A DNA stretch of 64,000 bases from Terebella lapidaria. Taxonomy: Eukaryota; Annelida; Polychaeta; Terebellida; Terebellidae. The position numbers and the translations under genes were made by a program. Below, piece by piece: positions 61,101 to 64,000 of this stretch. The notes under the pieces are model-generated. The model saw only the letters and a list, made by a program, of their open reading frames with translations. It had not been told where the DNA came from and ran no database searches. Numbering within the stretch: position 1 is the first letter of the stretch; each line of letters begins with the position of its first letter. Where the stretch lies: the NCBI GenBank assembly GCA_949152475.1, contig OX424565.1, positions 10,051,953-10,115,952 on the forward strand. Reading direction: 5' to 3'.

Positions 61101-64000
61101 ACAGTATGTTCCCACTCTGATAGCCACATGATACACTTGCTGGTCCTTCTTTCCTTTTCATTGATTTTTAGGTTACCGGACATATGGTCCGATTACCTAT
61201 TGGCATGGCGTTGCGTCCGTCGTCCGACGTCGTCGTCGTCGTCGTCCACATTTTTATCTTTTTTGTTTACGGGCAAATTTTTCTGAAGTTTTGCAGAAAA
61301 ATACTTAAAAATAATTCAAGAAGGAGGTATTTTTTAGTTTTTTGATTTTCGCTTTTTCTTCAAAATGGCGGCCGTTTTCGATGAAAAAGGCCTGATTTTG
61401 GACTTTGGCGGCCATTTTCTCAAAATCTGTTCAGTAACTTTTTTTCTTTTTGATACATAAGACTTCTTATATGTACTTCTATGATGTCTATAAATTTCGT
61501 TGCGCTTGAATCGCTCGAAGTGGGCCATTTTGGCCCAAACTCGGCCCAAATGGGACTTTCCCATGTTAAATTCTCCTATGCTTTATAATGGGACACATTA
61601 TGCCTAATATCTCACTTGATATTGAGATTAGAGACTAGGAATCAATTGTGGACATATAGGAAATGATATATGCTGAATATTCTCGTGACCTTGAATTTGA
61701 CCTCTGACCTCAATTTCAAGGTCAGAGCACAAAATGGCTTATATCTCGCATATTATCGACTCTACAGCTTAGGAATCAATTGTGGACATATAGGAAATAA
61801 TATATGCTGAACATTCTCGTGACCTTGAATTTGACCTCTGACCTCAGTTTCAAGGTCAGAGCACAAAATGGCTTATATCTCGCTTATTATTGACTCTACA
61901 GCTTAGGAATCAATTGTGGACATATAGGAAATGATATATTCTGAATATTCTGATGACCTTGAATTTGACCTTCGAACTCATTTTCAAGGTCACAGGACAA
62001 AATGGCTAATATCTCGCTTGTTATCGACTTTACAGCTTAGCAATCAATTATGAACATATAGGAAATGATATATGCAGATTATTGTCATGACCTTGAATTT
62101 CACCTTTGACCTCATTTTCAAGGTCACAGGACAAAATGGCTAATATCTCACTTATTATCGATTTTGCAGCTTAGGAATCAATTGTGGACATATAGGAAAT
62201 GATATATGCTGAATATTCTCGTGACCTTGAATTTGACCTCTGACCTCATTTTCAAGGTCCAAGGACAAACTGGCTCATATCTAGCTCCTCTATTGACTGT
62301 ATGGCTTGGGAATCAATTGTAGACATGATATACAAAATGATATACATTGATTATTTTGATGATCTTGAATTTGACCTTTGCCCCTTCATTTTCAAGGCCA
62401 CAGCACAAAATTGCTAATATCTCTCTGATTATTGAATTTACAGCTTAGCAATCAACTGTGGACATGATATATGCTTAATATTATATATGCTGAATATTCT
62501 CTTGACCTTGAATTCAACCAGTGACCTGGCTAACATCTAAAATATTAAACATTGTCCGGTAACCTATCTTTTTTTTTGCTTTCAGATGTTTCACTTATTT
62601 TATTTGTTTGAGAAAAATGGAGTTCCAATTAAGTTTCTAAGTGTTACGTATCTGAAAATTCAATATGTACTGCTAATATAATATTATGCAGATGACTGTG
62701 CTGGAGGTCCCTGTGACAATGGAGCCACGTGTGTAGATGAAGTAGATGATTTCTCTTGTATTTGTGCCGCTGGATTCACTGGCGATATCTGTCAAACCAA
62801 TATAGGTTTGTACTACCAGAGGTCCTTCAAATATACTTCACAGTTCAATCTCCAGGTATGATTAAACTAAGGCAAGTTACCAGGTAAGTATCACGAGTGA
62901 TTGGCGTGACAAATGTTTCACAGTTCTCTGGCGAAAACTGTTCTGTTTTTCTTTTTTTTCTTTTTTTTCGAAAAACAAATATATAAATTGCATCGAATAT
63001 ATACTCTGGCATTGTTATGTAGGACTCACATGTTTGATGACATGTACACTCTGAAGAACCTTAATTATGATATGAATACATATTGCCATTAAGTGTGCAA
63101 TAATAGAGTAATGTATGGGAAAACAAACTTGAAGTATGAACGTATGCACTATGGAACAACCTCCCTAGTGGAGTAAACGAAGTCATTGAGTTCAAAGTAT
63201 TTAGGAATATATCCATCGTATTTACGTGGTCAAATGCCCAAAATATGCAAAAGTATCGTTTTCACAGAAGTTTCGTGATTTACAGTATTCAGTATATTGC
63301 AGTACCCATGGGGTTTGAGTCGGATTTCTAAAATATTTTCATAGGTTGTTGGGCAGTTGTATACTAATTCCATCAGGTGTACAGTAGAAACAACTACATT
63401 TAATACACTGTCTGCCCCTGATGACGCCAGTGTGTGTTTGGATAAACAATTTGGTCGGGCTTTGTTTCTATTGCAAAATGTTGTATTTTATGTTTGTTAT
63501 TGGCATCATCAAAATCTACTGTATTTGTGGTAATAGATTGATACCTACATTCATACCACTGAGTCGGTGTCACTGCTGGCGACGTTAAATCTGTCCCCGA
63601 GGATACCATCAACTCAGTAGCCTTCTGGCTATTGATTGGGTACTTATGTACTTGTCATATATCTGTTCCATGGGGTTCCATGGGGTTTGGTAATAGATTG
63701 ATACCTACAGTATATTGGTATAGTCACTAATTTGGAATATTTCTCCTCAAGACGACTGTGCTGGAGGTCCCTGTGACAATGGAGCCACGTGTGTAGATGA
63801 AGTAGATGATTTCTCTTGTATTTGTGCTGCTGGCTTCACTGGAGATATATGTGAAACAAACATAGGTATAAAACATACGTTTGGAATTTATTATTGTATG
63901 ATTTTGCGAGAATGATAATGTGCAATGTTTATGTGGAATTTTTCATGTGCAATTTTTCACAGACGACTGTGCTGGCACTCCATGTAACAATGGGGCCACT
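25074..64000 (+). CDS. Secreted LDLa-EGF repeat protein, fibropellin/Notch-like (partial)
   Basis: One plus-strand gene of at least 42 exons running off the right edge; span includes introns. Order: signal peptide (exon 1), two LDL-receptor class A-like modules (exons 2, 3), 38 full EGF-like modules (exons 4-41) and the start of another. All internal introns are phase 1, and every complete EGF exon is 114 bp (38 codons). The window contains 1,571 codons. EGF modules have the six-cysteine pattern C-x4-C-x5-C-x8-C-x-C-x8-C and mostly read D-I-D-D-C at the module junction, a calcium-binding signature. It should be extracellular; adhesion, matrix or ligand binding are possible roles. No transmembrane or other C-terminal domain is visible, so Notch identity is not claimed. 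The LDLa pair at the N-terminus argues against Notch itself. Confidence 0.85.
25790..27245 (+). mobile_element. GGTTACCGG-family element with about 10 units of 134 bp
   Basis: Array of units reading roughly GACCTTGAATTTGACC, then TTTCAAGGTCAGAGCACAAA, ATGGCTAATATCTCGC and GGAATCAATTGTGGACATA. It ends in CATTGTCCGGTTATCTTTCT, the family 3' end. The usual 5' hairpin end is not present at its left, so the copy is truncated. Confidence 0.8.
27262..28690 (+). mobile_element. GGTTACCGG-family element, full-length long form
   Basis: Starts with the hairpin terminus (GGTTACCGGACC-TAT-GGTCCCGTAACC), then a GTC-rich tract, a block with CAAAATGGCGGCAATTTTCG, about seven 134-bp units, and the 3' end TGTTCGGTAGCCTATCTTAG followed by a T-run. 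About 1.43 kb. No coding capacity. Confidence 0.8.
28875..29021 (+). CDS. EGF gene exon 2: LDL-receptor class A module
   Basis: 49 codons, phase 1 both sides. The pattern [16 protein letters not shown] then DCFDESDED and a final Cys matches an LDLa repeat, including the acidic C-D-x3-D-C-x-D-x-S-D-E calcium cage. LDLa modules bind calcium and protein ligands outside the cell. Confidence 0.85.
29249..29371 (+). CDS. EGF gene exon 3: second LDLa-like module
   Basis: 41 codons, phase 1. The pattern [19 protein letters not shown] is LDLa-like, but the acidic end reads NFDELPANC rather than SDE, so the calcium cage is less standard. Good AG acceptor and GT donor. Confidence 0.8.
29630..29743 (+). 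CDS. EGF gene exon 4: EGF module 1
   Basis: The most divergent module: it begins D-P-C, so it lacks the calcium-binding D-x-D-D-C entry, and it has SASGTSYTC where others have VDEVDDFSC, so the hydroxylation site is missing. The O-fucose (C-LNGG-T-C) and O-GlcNAc ([10 protein letters not shown]) consensus sites are kept. Confidence 0.85.
29784..30515 (-). mobile_element. Hairpin-ended repeat element in intron 4
   Basis: Minus-oriented, shorter and more diverged relative of the element at 17338-19300. It begins (plus strand) with the terminal hairpin AGGCATTTC-GGCA-GAAATGCCT and contains two or three copies of the 147-bp-type unit, seen as GAGCGAAACGGACGTTATTT and GATATCTCGGAAACGGTGCG. Confidence 0.65.
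30632..30745 (+). CDS. EGF gene exon 5: EGF module 2
   Basis: First module with the full array-type sequence: [31 protein letters not shown]. The calcium, hydroxylation, O-fucose and O-GlcNAc consensus sites are all present. Ends T-N-I. Confidence 0.88.
31019..31132 (+). CDS. EGF gene exon 6: EGF module 3
   Basis: [31 protein letters not shown]. The short intron to exon 7 is homologous to introns 9 and 13, marking the first member of a repeated exon trio. Confidence 0.9.
31333..31446 (+). CDS. EGF gene exon 7: EGF module 4
   Basis: Standard module with [10 protein letters not shown] in the last loop (D for the usual A). The downstream intron starts GTATGAAACATGTCC and belongs to the same homologous long-intron group as those after exons 8, 10, 11, 14, 15 and 17. 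Confidence 0.9.
32187..32300 (+). CDS. EGF gene exon 8: EGF module 5
   Basis: [31 protein letters not shown]. All array consensus sites present. Confidence 0.9.
33094..33207 (+). CDS. EGF gene exon 9: EGF module 6
   Basis: Standard module; differs from exon 13 by one silent base. Start of the near-identical tract shared with 36046-37369. Confidence 0.9.
33392..33505 (+). CDS. EGF gene exon 10: EGF module 7
   Basis: [33 protein letters not shown]. No difference from exon 14 was seen. Part of the likely gene-conversion tract. Confidence 0.9.
34279..34392 (+). CDS. EGF gene exon 11: EGF module 8
   Basis: Standard module with T between cysteines 4 and 5 (CTC). No difference from exon 15 was seen. 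The near-identity with the second trio stops about 25 bp into the following intron. Confidence 0.9.
35167..35280 (+). CDS. EGF gene exon 12: EGF module 9, non-GT donor
   Basis: The coding sequence is intact ([13 protein letters not shown]) and the acceptor is good, but the donor reads ATAG|ATAAAAC where the homologous exon 16 has ATAG|GTAAAAC. Read-through would meet TAA after four further codons. The exon is probably skipped, which would preserve frame, or it is a sequencing/assembly difference. Confidence 0.7.
36046..36159 (+). CDS. EGF gene exon 13: EGF module 10
   Basis: Near copy of exon 9, located 2,952 bp downstream of it. The acceptor side differs more than the exon itself. Confidence 0.9.
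36344..36457 (+). CDS. EGF gene exon 14: EGF module 11
   Basis: Copy of exon 10 at 2,952 bp spacing, with the same VDNFSCTC variant. Confidence 0.9.
37230..37343 (+). CDS. EGF gene exon 15: EGF module 12
   Basis: Copy of exon 11 at 2,951 bp spacing. The following intron carries the 5.2-kb inverted-repeat element. Confidence 0.9.
38928..40203 (+). repeat. 27-bp minisatellite
   Basis: Repeats of the type ACACATGGAAGTCACTACAT + CAAATAC, period 27 bp, with degenerate leading copies from 38928 and a dense array from about 39170. Because 27 is a multiple of three, the array is open on both strands: 260 codons of THMEVTTSN on the plus strand and 218 codons on the minus strand. I read these frames as by-products of the repeat, not genes. 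Confidence 0.92.
40204..42250 (+). repeat. 41-bp minisatellite
   Basis: About 50 diverged units of the form GGGACAGGTCGGGTACATGT + AGGAGAGGGCAGGAACACGAA. The best-preserved units (41620-41760) are 41 bp apart. The period is not a multiple of three, and the minus-strand proline/cysteine-rich frames are artefacts. Confidence 0.9.
43348..43461 (+). CDS. EGF gene exon 16: EGF module 13
   Basis: [31 protein letters not shown]. First exon after the TIR element. Its 3' intron is the close homologue of the intron after exon 12, showing what that donor looked like. Confidence 0.9.
44236..44349 (+). CDS. EGF gene exon 17: EGF module 14
   Basis: Standard module, all consensus sites present. The following intron belongs to the GTTTGAAACATG type. 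Confidence 0.9.
45150..45263 (+). CDS. EGF gene exon 18: EGF module 15
   Basis: [10 protein letters not shown] variant in the last loop. Intron 18 (285 bp) and intron 19 (284 bp) are homologous to each other and differ from the earlier intron types. Confidence 0.9.
45549..45662 (+). CDS. EGF gene exon 19: EGF module 16
   Basis: [12 protein letters not shown] with VDEVDSFSC. The GSPC loop recurs only in exons 30 and 32. It still does not meet the O-glucose consensus C-x-S-x-P-C. Confidence 0.9.
   Translation: MTVLEAPVTMEPLVWMKWIAFPVFVLLASLEIPVRLI
45947..46060 (+). CDS. EGF gene exon 20: EGF module 17
   Basis: Standard module with all consensus sites. Followed by intron 20, which holds the foldback element. 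Confidence 0.9.
46464..47124. mobile_element. Foldback element of palindromic CACGTTCRCACGTGG units
   Basis: Starts near GCCATAAGGCTGAAATGTGC and ends in the related inverted sequence GCGCATGTCACCTATGGGC. In between are more than a dozen near-palindromic units (CCACGTTCACACGTGGAA type) spaced about 30-35 bp. Units left of about 46920 face one way; those right of 46935 are inverted (TTCCACGTGCGAACGTGG). Many units contain CACGTG. A fragment of the same family is at 673-812. Confidence 0.75.
47219..47332 (+). CDS. EGF gene exon 21: EGF module 18, GC donor
   Basis: [31 protein letters not shown], ending Q-I-D-I. The donor reads ATAG|GCATGT, a GC-AG intron if spliced. A GGTTACCGG-family element begins about 13 bp past the exon. 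Confidence 0.82.
   Translation: MTVLEVPVTMEPHVWMKWMISPAFVLLASPGIFVKLI
47346..48925 (+). mobile_element. GGTTACCGG-family element in intron 21
   Basis: Starts AGGTTACCGGACCTATTGGC, has the GTCC-rich tract and blocks such as AAAATGGCGGCCATTTTTG, and ends CTCCGGTAGCTTTTCAAGGC. About 1.6 kb. It lacks the 134-bp array and instead has other interior sequence. Confidence 0.7.
49199..49312 (+). CDS. EGF gene exon 22: EGF module 19
   Basis: [31 protein letters not shown]. Less similar to the bulk of the array, probably an older unit. Ends GATATTG rather than GATATAG. Confidence 0.9.
49776..49889 (+). CDS. EGF gene exon 23: EGF module 20
   Basis: Last loop reads [10 protein letters not shown], then E-T-D-I. 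Ends in GATATTG like exon 22. Confidence 0.9.
50145..50258 (+). CDS. EGF gene exon 24: EGF module 21
   Basis: [35 protein letters not shown]. The O-GlcNAc consensus is lost (V for T/S). It ends in A before GTAAGT, so the next module starts N-D-C. The closest relative is exon 38. Confidence 0.9.
50450..50563 (+). CDS. EGF gene exon 25: EGF module 22
   Basis: Starts [34 protein letters not shown]. Paired with exon 24 as exon 39 is with exon 38. Confidence 0.9.
   Translation, partial: TIVPVIPARMGLHVWMRLMAFPAFVLLGSLVQHVRPI
51030..51143 (+). CDS. EGF gene exon 26: EGF module 23
   Basis: VDEVDDFTC and [10 protein letters not shown] variants; all consensus sites kept. Confidence 0.9.
51365..51478 (+). 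CDS. EGF gene exon 27: EGF module 24
   Basis: [21 protein letters not shown] (Tyr at the hydroxylation-consensus aromatic), [10 protein letters not shown]. Confidence 0.9.
51961..52074 (+). CDS. EGF gene exon 28: EGF module 25
   Basis: Standard module with all consensus sites; acceptor TACCAG. Confidence 0.9.
52333..52446 (+). CDS. EGF gene exon 29: EGF module 26
   Basis: VDEVDNFSC and [10 protein letters not shown]. Exons 29 and 30 plus introns are duplicated as exons 31 and 32 at about 950 bp spacing. Confidence 0.9.
   Translation, partial: TTVLEVPVTMEPRVSTKWITSLVSALLASQAMFVKLT
53008..53121 (+). CDS. EGF gene exon 30: EGF module 27
   Basis: [21 protein letters not shown]. The donor GTTAAAA is weak apart from GT, like that of exon 32. 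Confidence 0.88.
   Translation, partial: TTVLEAPVTMEPLVWMKWITFPVSVLQASLEIPVKLT
53296..53409 (+). CDS. EGF gene exon 31: EGF module 28
   Basis: Second copy of the exon 29 type, 963 bp downstream; CVC between cysteines 4 and 5. Confidence 0.9.
   Translation: MTVLEVPVTMEPRVSMKWITSLVSVLLALQATFVKLT
53947..54060 (+). CDS. EGF gene exon 32: EGF module 29
   Basis: [12 protein letters not shown] with VDGVDDFSC (G for E). Second copy of the exon 30 type. The donor GTTATAA is weak. Confidence 0.88.
54343..54456 (+). CDS. EGF gene exon 33: EGF module 30
   Basis: [35 protein letters not shown]. Confidence 0.9.
   Translation, partial: TTVLEVPVTMAPRAWMKWMISLVSVLPVSLEISVKLT
54975..55088 (+). CDS. EGF gene exon 34: EGF module 31
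   Basis: [10 protein letters not shown] variant. Exons 34-35 and 36-37 form a second duplicated pair at about 800 bp spacing, with matching introns (AATACCTAGGTACATTATGG versus AATACCAAGGTACATTATGG). Confidence 0.9.
55267..55380 (+). CDS. EGF gene exon 35: EGF module 32
   Basis: [12 protein letters not shown]: His replaces the Pro before cysteine 2 that the other modules keep. VDEVDDFTC. All cysteines remain. Confidence 0.9.
55774..55887 (+). CDS. EGF gene exon 36: EGF module 33
   Basis: [14 protein letters not shown]. Partner of exon 34 in the pair duplication. Confidence 0.9.
56061..56174 (+). CDS. EGF gene exon 37: EGF module 34, GC donor
   Basis: [10 protein letters not shown] (L for V) and [10 protein letters not shown]. 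The donor reads ATAG|GCTAGT. If it is not recognised as a GC donor, read-through meets TAG at once. Partner of exon 35. Confidence 0.8.
56359..56472 (+). CDS. EGF gene exon 38: EGF module 35
   Basis: [35 protein letters not shown], ending A|GTAAGT. Close relative of exon 24, 14 modules earlier, and likewise without the O-GlcNAc consensus. Confidence 0.9.
56760..60850 (-). mobile_element. Ty3/Gypsy LTR retroelement fossil in intron 38
   Basis: Flanked by direct repeats at about 56860-57060 and 60680-60850, sharing GGTGTAAGTGCG and GTGAGAGTA words, read as LTRs. Minus-strand relics between them resemble reverse transcriptase (60389-60616, [11 protein letters not shown] with [13 protein letters not shown]), RNase H (about 60158-60346) and the integrase end (59668-60027, [15 protein letters not shown]). 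Order on the minus strand fits Gypsy. Gag and protease are missing, several breaks are present, and a LINE fragment lies inside. Moderately old. Confidence 0.7.
58590..59570 (-). mobile_element. CR1/L2-like LINE 3' fragment
   Basis: Minus-strand reading resembles the C-terminal reverse transcriptase region of CR1/L2-type LINEs. About 59447-59200 has [20 protein letters not shown]; 59190-58985 has [20 protein letters not shown] and [13 protein letters not shown]; 58920-58770 has [19 protein letters not shown]. Pieces fall in different frames, so it is dead and 5'-truncated. A GATGAT microsatellite near 58676-58715 lies at the 3' side. Confidence 0.7.
60930..61043 (+). CDS. EGF gene exon 39: EGF module 36
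   Basis: Begins [38 protein letters not shown]. Relative of exon 25, separated from exon 38 by the Gypsy insertion. Confidence 0.9.
61170..62580 (+). mobile_element. GGTTACCGG-family element, full-length, intron 39
   Basis: Hairpin 5' end (AGGTTACCGGACATATGGTC), a CGTCGT-rich tract, blocks with AAAATGGCGGCCGTTTTCG, about seven 134-bp units (unit starts at 61687, 61821, 61955 and so on) and the 3' end CATTGTCCGGTAACCTATCT plus a T-run. About 1.4 kb; the best-preserved long copy. Confidence 0.85.
62692..62805 (+). CDS. EGF gene exon 40: EGF module 37
   Basis: [35 protein letters not shown]. Standard array module. Confidence 0.9.
62806..63751. other. Intron 40, no insertion recognised
   Basis: 946-bp intron. 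I see no repeat family or extra exon in it; a T-rich run lies near 62945-62970. Confidence 0.6.
63752..63865 (+). CDS. EGF gene exon 41: EGF module 38
   Basis: Standard module ending [14 protein letters not shown]. Confidence 0.9.
63963..64000 (+). CDS. EGF gene exon 42: EGF module 39, cut by window end
   Basis: First 38 bases of the next module: [13 protein letters not shown]. The array therefore continues beyond the window. Confidence 0.88.

Noticed and set aside
25074-64000. Calling the large gene Notch or Delta
   Set aside because: EGF modules resemble those of Notch, but no LNR, ankyrin, DSL or transmembrane region is in the window, and the N-terminal LDLa pair does not fit.

Overview
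The window reads as a piece of an intron-rich, AT-rich animal nuclear genome, most likely a marine invertebrate. A lancelet-, hemichordate- or mollusc-like genome fits; the sequence alone does not decide between them. The reasons are GT-AG introns, single-domain EGF exons, dense short interspersed repeats, Ty3/Gypsy relics and a CR1/L2-like LINE. No bacterial-style operons, CRISPR arrays, rRNA or convincing tRNA genes were seen.

Layout. Bases 1-5980 hold a decayed LTR retroelement whose end repeats lie about 5.3 kb apart; inside it are a foldback-type repeat and a perfect 37-bp inverted repeat. Bases 8445-11480 hold two more retroelement fossils facing opposite ways. An 880-bp tandem duplication follows (11453-13212). 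Bases 15908-16634, minus strand, carry the last two coding exons of a Rieske-type [2Fe-2S] protein gene. Bases 16958-24375 are repeat-dominated: a palindromic MITE, an element built from eight 147-bp tandem units that ends in a hairpin, a 3.3-kb inverted-repeat structure, and arrays of a 134-bp unit.

From 25074 to beyond the right edge runs one large plus-strand gene. Exon 1 encodes a signal peptide. Exons 2 and 3 each encode an LDL-receptor class A-like module. After these come 38 complete EGF-like exons and part of a 39th, each exactly 114 bp and bounded by phase-1 introns, so any exon can be duplicated or skipped without shifting frame. The window contains 4,713 coding bases (1,571 codons) of this secreted or cell-surface protein. 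Most EGF modules carry the calcium-binding signature, the O-fucose and O-GlcNAc consensus sites and the Asp/Asn hydroxylation consensus, but lack the O-glucose consensus. The exons are far more alike than independent EGF domains usually are, and the introns preserve several rounds of duplication of different unit sizes plus a likely gene-conversion tract.

The gene's introns are inflated by insertions: two GGTTACCGG-family elements in intron 1, a hairpin-ended repeat in intron 4, a 5.2-kb terminal-inverted-repeat element carrying two unrelated minisatellites in intron 15, a foldback element of palindromic units in intron 20, further GGTTACCGG elements in introns 21 and 39, and a Gypsy relic with a LINE fragment in intron 38. 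Three exons have non-GT donors: AT after exon 12, GC after exons 21 and 37. The best candidates for something undescribed are the homogenised EGF array, the two-minisatellite element and the palindromic foldback family.
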